Under the pieces are notes generated by a model. That model was not told the DNA's origin. It made no database searches and was given only the letters and a program-made list of their open reading frames with translations. A stretch of 64,000 bases of DNA from Takifugu bimaculatus (taxonomy: Eukaryota; Chordata; Actinopteri; Tetraodontiformes; Tetraodontidae). The stretch is taken from NCBI GenBank assembly GCA_004026145.2, contig CP034975.1, positions 18,324,191 through 18,388,190 of the forward strand, read 5' to 3'. Shown piece by piece: positions 1 through 10,585 of this stretch (its first letter is position 1; the number at the start of each line of letters is the position of its first letter). The translations under genes and the position numbers were made by a program.

Positions 1-1273
1 GACGTACCACAGCCCTCTAAACTGCTACAGAGAAGAGAGGGAGATCAGAAGGAGGTTCTAATTGCAGGCTGGGGAGTGCAGCTCACATCTGTCACCACGA
101 GGAGTAATAGCGTATTTGTCACATTTGTGTCTTGATTGTGCACTAAATGTGGAGGAGATCTGCAACAGCTTGATAATCGTGGCATTGAAGCGAATGAGAT
201 AAAAAACAAAGTCAACTGGAATTCCTCCTTCATGTGTCACTCCCTTTATTCGAAAGTTGTGTTTTCATTAAACTGCCCGGTTTTCATCAAAGTTAATTAA
301 CTTGGAATTCCAGTACTTTTCAGTCGAGCTGCAACATTCATTCTGGCTGCGGCTTTGCCAAGGAGAACGTCACCTCCTGTAACGGCTATTCTTCATAAGG
401 TTGTCTCCATTTCTAGGCAGGTGTGATGTGCACGTTGAGATGGGCTGTAATAGATTTACCCACAGAGATGTTAGCGGAAATATTCCATCGCACAATACGA
501 TTGTACGCTGAAACTTGGCACACCCACAATCACTCATTTTAAAAGCTGAGATTTTGTTTTGATTATAGTTGTTTACGAATCGCGGCCGTCTAAACATTTT
601 TCCGGAAGAACCCCTGTTTCGATAATGTAAACAGGAAATCATTTATTTAACGCACCCTTGGGTCACCAGGAGTTGTTTAGATCAGTCCCAGTGTCTAATC
701 TCCTCTTCTGTTGCTGTTTGACACCATCCTTCATGCGGTTCTGTTGGCCTTTTTCGCTTATTTTCTGCTAGCCTGCAGCTGAAAATGTCGCGGGCTTTCA
801 GCCCGGCCACAAAGATTTTTGCACCGCACAAAGTTCCAGAACCCTGGGAAATTGAATTATTTATTTAAACATTGATTTTATTTTCCCAGTGAGGCACAGT
901 TTTACACAAACTTAATTTGGGTAGCATTTGTTTTTTCAGTCATCTTATTAAATTTGGATCAAACATTTGGGGTAGTTTACAATAAGCTTCTCACAATAAG
1001 TTCATGGAATCTTGCCACCTCGCTTCTGACTGACCAGCGTGAGTGAGTCAACTTTTCAGACTAAGTCCTGTGAAAAATCCAGTCTGGTTGCACTATGAAT
1101 AGCATAATGGAATTAAGGGTTCTAGGAAGCCGGCCTAAAAGGATGAGGTCGTTTGTCTGCAGCTATTACTGGGTGCTACAAGAATGCACTTTGACCTTTT
1201 TTCACAAATGATTGGCTTTTAGGTCCTCGTCAATCCGTCCACTGACCCTCTGGTTGTTTCTGCTCTCTGACAG
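1..1273 (+). other. Probable rnf40 intron, no exon recognised
   Basis: This stretch precedes the first recognisable rnf40 exon, which begins after a CAG acceptor at 1271-1273. I see no exon of the expected upstream coiled-coil part of the protein. It is most simply read as the intron leading into the exon at 1274. A short open frame over the first 133 bases does not resemble RNF40 and ends in a stop. Confidence 0.5.
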
Positions 1274-3226
1274 GAGGAGGAAGCTCTTCTGAGTGAGATG
1301 GACGTGACCGGCCAGGCTTTTGAGGACATGCAGGAACAGAACAGCCGCCTGCTGCAGCAGCTACGAGAGAAGGACGACGCCAACTTCAAACTGATGAGCG
1401 AGCGAATTAAATCCAACCAGATCTACAAGCTGCTGAAAGAAGAGAAGGAGGAGCTGGCCGACCAAGTTCTCACGTTCAAAACCCAGGTGGGGCATCAACT
1501 GCAATCTTTTCATTGTGTGGAGATGCGCTCGGTGTAACCGCCGCTGTGGCCTCCAGGTGGACGCCCAGCTGCTCGTGGTTCAGAAGCTGGAGGAGAAGGA
1601 GGGCGTCCTTCAGAGCACGCTGGCCGCTATGGAGAAAGAGCTGGCTGTCCGGACACAGGCGCTGGAACTCAACAAGAGGAAGGTGAGAGGAGACGTGGCG
1701 TCGATCACTCTGCTCGTCGAGCTTCGCGTTCGCTGATTGCTGCCAGATGTTGCTCACATTGAGCAGCATCAGGAGAGGATCTGGACAGCATCATCTGTCA
1801 AACGGGGCAGTCGCCATCGTTTCAGTGCACGGGGATTTAAGCGCTGACGTTGACGATTTGTTCGGCAAATCTTTGCATCAACGAGCCATAAGGTGGGCTA
1901 ATGAAGCCTGACGTCCGTCCGTCCATCCGTCTGTCTGTCTTCCACATGCAGGCTGTGCAACTATAAATACCTACAAGGTACCCTGGAATTTAATATTGTA
2001 ATTACGTTAACTTCCTGACTGCAGTTACACAGAAGAGTGACGTACTGCAAACAAGGTCATGCACATTCTCTGGACTAAGAATAATTAAAACATAACTGGA
2101 AACACGTTTGTTTAAACTGAAACCAGCAGCACTTTTAAAGCATTAAAGTGGATCTAAAAATATGCGGCTCAGAGGAAAATAAGTCTAATTCTTGGAAAAT
2201 ATAGCCAGGGTGCCTTAAATATGTTGGAGGTGTGCTGTTGTGTCGCTGGGCACCCAGCTGGATCTTTGACCTGATGCACAACCAAAGCCTCTGGATGTCA
2301 GGTTTATCCAGGTTTATCCAGCACCGCTCGGGGATCTCAGCGTTTTTATTGTGGACTTCCGCTTCCTTATTCACTGCAGGCGGTGGAGGCTGCCCAGCTG
2401 GCAGAGGACCTGAAGGTGCAGCTGGAGCACACGCAATCCAAGCTTAAGGAGATCCAGGTCTCCGTGGCTGAGAACAGAACCGCCCGGGAGAGGGAGAGCA
2501 GCAACCTGAAACGCGCCCAAGTATGTTGCATCGCGGTGGCGCGGGGTGTTTACGGCGGTCCATCAGGTGAGCCGTCTGTTTTAAACTACCGCTCTTCTGA
2601 TTCCTTCCAGGAGGACCTGTCCAGGCTGAGGAGGAAACTGGAAAAACAGAAAAAGGTGGAGATGTACACGGACGCTGATGAGATCCTGCAGGAGGAGATC
2701 AACCAGTACAAGGTCGGAGAAAACGTAGAGAGTTACATCGTGTTTATTCACATCATTTAGTGGCAAAGAAGTTGCAAATACTCCACGAAACATCTGGCAG
2801 AGTTCACATCCGCCTGCTGTCAGCAAGGCTGTAAAAGCCTCGTGAACACGTAACATGTCATCATGCGGAGCAACGTCTTTGTAACGTGCTTGACTTTCAG
2901 GCAGTAGTGCACGTGAGGTTAACCTTCCGTGAAACAGGCCAAAAACCTGCTTATTAAAACCCCAATTTGTCGCTCTGGAAACGATAAAGTGGGAAAAAAC
3001 AAAAGGAAGCCGTCCAGTCATGGTTTGGCCCGTGCATGTGTGTCCGCAGGCCAAGCTGCGCTGCCCCTGCTGCAACACCCGGGACAAGGAAACGGTGCTC
3101 ACCAAGTGCTTCCACGTGTTCTGCTACGAATGTCTCAAGATGCGTTACGACACCAGACAGAGGAAGTGCCCCAAGTGCAACTGTGCCTTCGGCGCCAACG
3201 ACTTCCACCGCATCTACATCACCTAA
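1274..3226 (+). CDS. rnf40: RNF40/BRE1B E3 ubiquitin ligase, C-terminal part
   Basis: Five exons (1274-1486, 1557-1682, 2380-2520, 2611-2712, 3050-3226), all phase 0, encode the last 252 residues; the 5' part lies outside the window. Seen: a long acidic/basic coiled coil containing ALLSEMDVTGQAFEDMQEQN and YTDADEILQEEINQYK, then a C-terminal C3HC4 RING with CPCCNTRDKE, CFHVFCYECL and CPKCN, ending HRIYIT at a TAA stop. Family knowledge: Bre1 proteins (RNF20/RNF40 heterodimer) monoubiquitinate histone H2B at the conserved C-terminal lysine in the nucleus, with the E2 RAD6/UBE2A/B, during transcription elongation. The RING is extreme C-terminal, as is normal for the family. RNF20 and RNF40 are hard to tell apart here; RNF40 is preferred because znf646 and znf668 lie nearby, as in human 16p11.2. 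No damage is visible. Confidence 0.9.
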
Positions 3227-4306
3227 TCCGCTGAGCGGCGGGAGGAGACAGCAGACTGAACCAAAGCGGGGAGCTGGTTGGAGAGAGGCCAGTGGAACCG
3301 AGGAGATATTTAATGAGGCGCGCACTCTGGGGGCGTCGACGATGGGACCCCCCTCCAGAAAGACTAGAGCGACGTGGGTGTCGTTGCCGTGGACAATCCA
3401 GTTTGTCCAGCAGTTGATGACGTTGTGAGTGAGAGTGATGTGCTGTAGCTAAAGAACTCAGTTGTTTGGACACAGATTTTCTCTACATGTTGAGCTGCTC
3501 TACAGTGTTTTTCTGTCCGTATTCTTTTTTGTGTTAGATTTTCTGCCTTTTTAACGAGCTGGGTCCATTTTTAAAAAAAAAAAAAAGATTTACTTTGCTT
3601 TGTTTTACTGATGAAGATTTTTTTTTTTGTTGGGGGGGGGACACCTGCGATCCTGCGTGACATTTCATCCTGATAAACTGTTTTGTCCTGCTGGGAATCC
3701 TGTAAATTCTGTGAAGCTAGAAGAAGCGGCAACATTAAAGCGAGACGTGACGACTGCATGTGTGAAGCTGCATGTTTGTGCTCAGCAGTCGGGTCCGTCC
3801 TTACTTCATTCGCGAGGCTGTGGCCGTTTTGGCTCTCGCTCGACACATACGGGAGTGTTTGGATCACCTTGGGCAAGGACCTCTGTGTGTGTGTGTTCAT
3901 CCCGTTGCCATGGTTCCCATTGAGTTTGACACAACATCTGCAGCTTATAGTGCCTCATTCCTGATGTAATCACTACAGTGGAAAGTCAGTTCATATGGGT
4001 GTTCTTAGTGAGCTGTGCAGCTCCGGGTCCTCTCAGACCGCTCTCCTTAAGGTTAGCCCTGACAGGCGAGTATAAAAACATCTGTTTAACAACATACTTT
4101 TAGTCTAATTGAGCCTATGAAACCCTGTTTTGACGCTATGAACTATTTACTGGGGGGTTGGTCGCCGTCTGTTTGACGTTAGCTCTTGTGGGAAAGGAGC
4201 ATCACACCGTGCAGCGTGCATAAAAAGTTCCAGGCCCTGGAGAAAGAGTGCATATGTGAAAAAGTTTATCATCCATTTGGGAACAGTTAAGAAGGTTGAC
4301 AAAAAA

Positions 4307-4312
4307 AATAAA
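4307..4312 (+). promoter_or_regulatory. Candidate polyadenylation signal of rnf40
   Basis: A canonical AATAAA hexamer at the end of an A-rich run is the first good one I noticed downstream of the rnf40 stop. The assignment to rnf40 is inference from position only. Confidence 0.35.
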
Positions 4313-5089
4313 GGATTGATTGGTCCTAGCTCAGGGAAAGCGTTTTAAAAGACCTGCAGCGGTGAATAACCTGTCAGAAATAAGTGTCGCTTTGTGCTGA
4401 GGAGACGTTTGTTGTTGCCCTAGCAACTGATTGTCATGATGAGTAAATAAGACAATGCTGGACGCCGGAGCCAGTCTGATAGCTCCAGGCAGGCGTCCTC
4501 TGGCTTTGTTATTGCATAGTTGCGCTGCTGCAGGCAACTCCCAGCACCGAGAGAGCGACACTCGAAATGTCATCCTACAAAAGACACGGGATTCCTGCTC
4601 CGTTTTGAGGAGCTGCGACCCGAAGCGGTGGCAGAATAAAGCGGGATCCGCCCGCACGGCTGCGCACCTTCGCTTTAACTTTTGGGAGTGTTTGAAAGGC
4701 AGAGCTGCCATGTGAATGTCATCTGGTTTTGCCTCGGTTCCTGTTCCTCTTTTCTGTGCGTATGGGACCCCGCTCCCATGCCAGAGACTTGTGTTTTTTG
4801 GCAGAGGGGGGGGTGATGACGTCGACAGGCGTGGTAATAACAATGAGAACACTATTAAGTCCAGACTACCCAGACTCAACCCCCCCAAAAAACACACACA
4901 CACACAAATAAAATAATGTAAAGAAAATCCTCCAGGCTGTGGCTCGTAGAAAAGAAATTTGGAAAGCACACCTGGAGTGATTGGTTCTAACTTTATAGTG
5001 AAACATGAAAAAGAAGTCCATCTGGTATGAGCGTGGAGTTTCCTGTGAGTGCGCGCAAGAGAACCCGAGCAGCTACAGTACATAGGAAA

Positions 5090-5165
5090 TGACTCATAGG
5101 AGTGGAGCTGTTAGCGTGGGTGTGTGCGCTGTTAAAACACGGCGCAGACTCCTCCGGGTGACTCA
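5090..5165 (+). promoter_or_regulatory. Two AP-1 (TRE) consensus sites upstream of tnfrsf12a
   Basis: The palindromic-type AP-1 consensus TGACTCA occurs at 5090-5096 and again at 5159-5165, about 180 and 110 bases before the start codon. TNFRSF12A (Fn14) is a growth-factor-inducible early-response gene in mammals, so paired AP-1 sites in the proximal promoter fit its known behaviour. No clear TATA box is visible between them and the start. Confidence 0.5.
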
Positions 5166-5271
5166 CTCTGATGCTCGCTTTTCCATGCTCGAGCCCAGCG
5201 CGGATTGTTAATCAGATGAACTTTCGGGAATTGTGTAGCCGACTGCAAGCAGCCTTCCACCCGCAGACACC

Positions 5272-8200
5272 ATGGCTTCAAACGCTCTGTGCGCGCTGTG
5301 CGGACTCATCGTAGCGGCAGTGGTCAACTTCTACGGCGTGAGCGCACAGAAAAGTAAGTGGAACTTGTTTGAAGTCGAACTTTTTAGAAGAATTTTCTTG
5401 GATTACCCAACCTGGTTTTTTTTTTTTTTTTTTTTTTTTGCGTAATCGTGGGAACTCGGTCCGCTCGCTGCGCTGTTTCTGTGAACATGACCGCATTCTG
5501 TGGGTCTGTTCTGCCCGTAATGGACGCAGATAGTGGGTCTGCTTACAAAGCCGCTTCCTTTAACAGCTGCATTTCTCACCGGTTCCGCATTCCGATCGCC
5601 TTATTTCACCCGTCCATCTGCGCCCCAGGGTGAGAGGGACAGGCTCTCGGAAAGGGCGCGCTGCCCTTTGCCTTTTTGCACAAAGCTGCGTTTTTTTTCC
5701 CCTCCATGCTTTCCCCGAGAAACTTGAAACGCATAAAAGAGCTTTGATTTGCGTCCAAGGTCATCTGAAGTTGGGTCCCAGCGCAGCAGGCTACATGGGT
5801 CTCAGATTACACTGAGTCTTGAATAATTACACGGGTTAGAATGTCCATTTCCTCAGATATTAAACCCCCAAAAAATGCATTTTAATACTCTTAACTCAAA
5901 GCAGAGTTTTCATGTGTGAACAGTCTACATCTGGACATCAGCTGCTGGCCCACCCTCCCTTTTCCATCTGAGGACATAACACAGCGCCCCACACCCAAAA
6001 ACACCCTTTGTCAGTCTAGGTGCGAGACGATTGCCAAGATCATCAGAATGACAAAAATGTTTTGTTCCCAGTGTTCAGACGCTGAGCCACGAGAGAGCCG
6101 ACTGATCCCTGCTGCTTTATTAAAACAGGATCTCTGCCCGTCACAAATGTGTGAGCCTGCGCCGGCTGCCAAGACATACCAAGACAAAGTCAAACACATC
6201 TCAGCAGCGGTGAAGCCTGAGGTTTGACCCGAGGTCACGGAAGGCTCAGATCCCTCCTCTGGCCTTCTGAACCCGGCCGCGCGAGGCAGGAGCCGAACCG
6301 ATGACAAGAAAGTGAGACACATTTGTTCTGGGACCACAACTATAAAAATGAGTCAGAGAGCAGCAGAGTAGGCGGGCTGGCGGTCGGCCCGTGGAGGACA
6401 GGATGTCTCCTGGGTCCCAACATGTGGCTGCCACACAAATCCAGACTTTGAGCCAAAATGCCGCGAACATGACTTGTAGAGCAGGTGCCTTTGGGCTGTT
6501 GTCACCAGGACCTGGCAGAGGGCTGCTACAAGCGGTCAGGCGCCGGGTGTGCGTCCTGTCAAACTGGGTTCTTATTTTGGCTGAGGAGTGAGGATTAAGA
6601 AAAACTTCCATCCCAGGCGTCACATCTGACCCATCTCCATAGTGGAGTTTCAGATTAAGTGTCAAACGTGTTTAAAACTGTTAATATCTGAAGATTGACT
6701 TCTTTATATTCGTGGGTTCCGGCAAAAAGTGAGGTCCAAGCGTCCGCGTCGCCCCCTGGTGGCAGGCTGCAGTGCAAATCTCGCCTTCCCGCTGTCGCTC
6801 CGGCTCCACGCAAACAATAACAAATGAGGTCCGCGATTATGAAATATCCGGGGCTGAATTCCGTCTCCGTCATCAGCCACGTTTGGTCCCAGATGTTATT
6901 CCAATGTCTTCACGCAGTTTCTCCTCTGAGCTGGAGGATGCAGCGTTGCTCCAAACAGTCACGCCAGGGCGTGGCGGCCTCTGCTGACCATCCACGAGCG
7001 GTCTGAACGCCGTCCCGTCGGCTGCCGCCGAGGGGGCAGCGGCGGGACACAGGAAACGACTCCTCGTGAACCGCCTCGGCTTGCGGAGCGCCTCCGGCCG
7101 GAGCCAAACCCGTCACGCCAGAACAGCTTTTACGCTGCAGTTGTGCGAAGTTTCCCCCCAGATGGATACTTTCTAACCTCGGTTATAAACGTCAGATTTG
7201 GTTTTAATCTCGCCGCGATTATCTGACAACTTATTTTTCCGTCTCCCGAACACTTTCGCGCTTTCTCCTCGCCGATAAGCGGGGGAGATTCCTCCCTCTC
7301 TGTCAGAGCCAGACGGGATTCTTGTCCCATTACCGATGAGCTATTAGCAGTTTTCCTCCAACTCCCCATGTGGTTCCGTTTAAAAAACAGTTTGAGCGGC
7401 CATTGACTCTCACACAGATGAGAGGAAACGTTGATAAAGCTGATTTCCTATCGCAGCGGCGGTCTTGAGCTCTGCTGTGACACCTGAAACCGCAGAAGCA
7501 AACAGCGAGAATAAGTTTGAAGCACCTTTCTCTGAGGCCCAGGGCTCCTCTGCCGCGCTGCCTGATGAATCCAGCCCTCAGATGTCCCCAAATGTTGTCT
7601 TTATTTCATCTTTTAGCAGCGCTGATGTCATATCTGCACCATCATTAGCATCTGTCACTTATGCGGCCGCGGTTTTCTCGGCACACACTGTTTTAATTAC
7701 CTCAGGCGGGCCTCTCTCATGCTCGGGTGATGTTGCAAGAGAGGGTGACTCAGTTGCTCAGGGTGGGTCTTTGTTATAATCCAAACAGAAGACATTTCTC
7801 ATGTAAATACACCTGTGACGCTGAGATTTCTGAGGACCTGAACTATTTCCCAGTTCCAGAGGCCCCCTCTGCTCTGCTGCCCTTCAGTCCTGATATTTTG
7901 GAGGCGTGTGTTCTGCTGCCTAATGGCCTCGGAGTTATTAATGTCATTCCTTGACTACGGCCAGGATGTGCACAGGCCAGCAACACAAGAAAACAGTCGG
8001 AGCGCTCCCTATCAGCCAGTCACATCTTCACGCTAATTCCTTCCTTATCATCTGGGAAGTCCTCCGCTTCGGCTTGATTGTCCTGCTGTCAGGCCGCCTC
8101 GGAGACCAGATGAAGCTGCCTATTGTGTCCCCCCCCCCTCCCCCTCCCCCCCCCAGGTACAATCGAGGTTGGCTTTTTTCTCACAGATGCTTCGTCCTGA

Positions 8201-9237
8201 GGCAGTCGCCCGTGTAAACACGGGCAGGGCGGCTCTGGCGGAAACCCTCTGTGAAAACACACCCCGCTCTTCACGCACGGCCGGCCGAGCACCAGAGGGA
8301 AGCAAATGATCCTCTCACGCAGCCCGGTTGCATCAGCAGTCTGACCGAGAGGAATTTCCCAGTTCCGTGTTGTGAGAAGAGAAAAAAAAGAAAGCCACAA
8401 GCGTTCAGGCCGTGCGAGCTGATTTCAGCTGAAATCCTCCTGTGGCTTTTGTTTTCAGTTTCGCCTTTGGGGAAACGCTTCTCTGTTTTCTCTGTTTTCT
8501 CTCGCTTCAACGTTCTGAACTCGCTCAACCGAATTGTTCCGCGTTCGCAGGTCAGTGCAGCAGCTCAGAGTTCTGGAGCTCGGACCTGGACGTCTGCGTG
8601 CCCTGCGAGTCGTGCAAGAAGTACCCCAAGACGCCCTCCTGCAACACCTGTAAGCCCTCGAACGGCGAGAAAGGCGAGAATGTGAGCGGGGCGGCGCCGC
8701 GCTGACCTCATCTCTGTAATCGGCAGGTAAATACGTGGACGAGACGCCGGACGTGTGGAAGCTGGCCGCCATCGCCAGCTTCTCCGTGCTGGCGGTGGTG
8801 CTGGTCGGCGCCGTGCTGATCATCGGGGTCATGGTGCACCGGCGCAAGTCGCACCGGCGGCCTCTACGTGGTGAGACACCAGGGTCGCCGACACATGCAC
8901 GACAGCTAAAGGCTCCAGCCAAGCAGTTGGAGCCACTTTTGGACAAGAATCGGTGTCACATTCCAGACTGGAGGTGCAGTTTCTGTTGAGATTAGCTCTG
9001 AGGTTGAGAAATCCTTCAAGGATCAGGTCCCGTCCCCGGTCCCAGGTGCCGGTCCTCATGCTCGCTGTTCTGCTCGGGTCCCGTTCAGGTCCTGCAGCTG
9101 TGTCTCGGCCTCTTGTGCTTATTTTTTTGCTTTATTCTAGTTCTCTTGTGGCAACAGCGGCGCCGTTCCAAACGTCTGTGTCCTTTCTGTCCTCAGAACC
9201 CATTGAAGAAACTGCCGGGCCACTTTACCACGCTTAA
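5272..9237 (+). CDS. tnfrsf12a: TNFRSF12A (Fn14), TWEAK receptor
   Basis: Four exons (5272-5353, 8551-8649, 8727-8870, 9197-9237) give 366 nt, 121 aa; the human protein is 129 aa. The start ATG sits in a good context (ACCATGG) and opens a signal peptide (residues 1 to about 25, ending VSA). Exon 2 carries one small six-cysteine ectodomain with FWSSDLDVC, CESC and the CNTC pair split over the exon 2/3 junction. Exon 3 carries a hydrophobic membrane span (LAAIASFSVLAVVLVGAVLI) followed by a basic stop-transfer stretch (HRRKSHRR). Exon 4 encodes the short tail with PIEET, the TRAF-binding motif of mammalian Fn14. Family knowledge: this plasma-membrane receptor binds TNFSF12 and signals through TRAFs to NF-kB. 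The six-cysteine arrangement plus PIEET makes the identification firm. Intron 1 is 3.2 kb. Confidence 0.93.
5354..8550 (+). other. tnfrsf12a intron 1
   Basis: This is the large first intron. It holds a run of 24 T at 5416-5439, a GC-rich patch around 6960-7110 and a C-rich pyrimidine tract at 8129-8155 upstream of the 3' splice site. No exon of another gene is recognisable; open frames on both strands do not resemble known proteins. Confidence 0.6.
5416..5439. repeat. Poly(T) tract
   Basis: An uninterrupted run of 24 T lies just inside tnfrsf12a intron 1. It could be the A-tail of a retroposed element on the minus strand, but no element body is recognisable. Confidence 0.8.
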
Positions 9238-10580
9238 GACCTCAGTAAGTCTGTCATTACCCCGGGTGGCTGTCGTCCTCTGGACCCGGTGACGTTAACC
9301 CAGCGTTCTGTTCCGCAGCCTCATCTTCCTCTGGAAACGGATGTGACAGAACCGAGGAGCGACTGGTGCCGACCCAGACGGAGGGAACCTCTGGACCATT
9401 TTAATTTATTTGACTGTCGGGTGAAGAGTTCTCACGCTCGCGACCACAAGACTCACGACCAGCAACTGAACCACCTCTGCAGAGACAGTAGCGCTACTTT
9501 AGGCTTTAGCTTCCGGATCTTCCCGTGACCTGGAAGGACCGGGGGGGTTTACAGACGCGCCCTTCGGATGTCAGATAAAACCACGGCCTCTTTTCTTCGA
9601 CGGACGCTCTCCAGCGTGTCGGAGCGTGGATGCTGGAGCGCCGCCGCTGCCTTCTGGGCTGCCGTTTGATCTCCTGGCGCTCGCCGGGGTTTCCACGGGG
9701 TCAGATAGCCTTTAACACATCGACCGCACGTCAGTGACACATCCTGCGAGGCACATTAAGGCCATTTGAATGTACTTTTACAGATCCGGTGTTCCATTTT
9801 GCCAGTACCTCTGTTGTGTCAGCAGCAAACAGAACACGTTCCTTCCACTGTTACTGGGTGTCCAGAAGCAGCAGAGCCACACATTTAAACATCTCCGGGT
9901 TGTGGGGCGGCGTTCACAGCCCCCCCCCCCCACTTCCGTTCACACCTGACTGTCCCAGAGGTTCTAGCCCAGGATGTGTGAAACACTAGACCTTCATCCC
10001 AGACCGCCAACACGGGGGAATGTTGTGGGAACGTACTGTACTCAAGAAAATTACATCATTACTAACTCCTGACCGGACAGTTCGGATCTGCAACAAGGAT
10101 CACGTCGATTTAATGTCTAGCTAGGTTTTTTTTTTCTTGTAGGTATGGGAAAATCAGTGAGACTCGTGGTGGAAAAGGTTGTAGTTTTCCACTTATTTTA
10201 AACCGCTGTTTCCCTCAGATATCATGTAGCATGTAGTTACTGGGATCTATGCAACCGACAAGTGTTCCGGGTCTTAGTTTTGATCTGCCTCTCCGGCAGC
10301 AGAATACGTCCTTTTGTTTTAACTATTTATTTTAAAGAAACAAGCACAGTTTTCAAAGGGACTTCAGTGAAGATTTGTGTTGAACTTCCACCAGGCCAGC
10401 CATCGATCTTACTCAGCAATAACTAACATCTTTTAAAGGGTATTCTAGCTTTTTTTCCCGTCCCAGTTGTATATAGTGTACATGCACTGGCTTCTTACTT
10501 AATACAGTCTTATGAAAGCTTTGTGTATCAAATGTATTTTCACAATAAAAACTGACAATTTTGAATTAGAATGAGGTTAT
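9238..10580 (+). other. tnfrsf12a 3' UTR
   Basis: After the stop there is about 1.3 kb with no other gene, ending at a canonical AATAAA. The length resembles the long 3' UTR usual for this gene in other vertebrates. A minus-strand AATAAA lies only about 30 bases further on, so the znf646 transcript may converge here. Confidence 0.55.
10544..10549 (+). promoter_or_regulatory. Polyadenylation signal of tnfrsf12a
   Basis: Canonical AATAAA in an AT-rich context, 1.3 kb past the stop codon. It is the natural end of the tnfrsf12a transcript; use is inferred. Confidence 0.55.
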
Positions 10581-10585
10581 TTATT
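10580..10585 (-). promoter_or_regulatory. Candidate polyadenylation signal of znf646
   Basis: AATAAA on the minus strand (TTTATT as read). It is the first canonical hexamer I found downstream of the znf646 stop, which would give a 3' UTR of about 2.3 kb that includes the 17-bp minisatellite. Inference only. Confidence 0.3.

Larger units (their letters stand above)
3227..5271 (+). other. rnf40 3' UTR and rnf40-tnfrsf12a intergenic region
   Basis: No coding exon is recognisable. A poly(T) and poly(G) tract lies at about 3618-3640, and a canonical AATAAA at 4307-4312 could end the rnf40 transcript, giving a 3' UTR near 1.1 kb. A short CA repeat lies near 4890-4905. A 250-codon open frame on the minus strand (4331-5083) runs through that CA repeat and resembles nothing. 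The last 200 bases are the likely tnfrsf12a promoter. Confidence 0.5.

Noticed and set aside
1..133. Open plus-strand frame at the window edge that might be an rnf40 exon
   Set aside because: The peptide does not resemble RNF40/RNF20 coiled coil, and there is no good donor site before the stop.
4331..5083. 250-codon open frame on the minus strand between rnf40 and tnfrsf12a
   Set aside because: It runs through a CA repeat, has low-complexity stretches, resembles no family and overlaps the tnfrsf12a promoter side.
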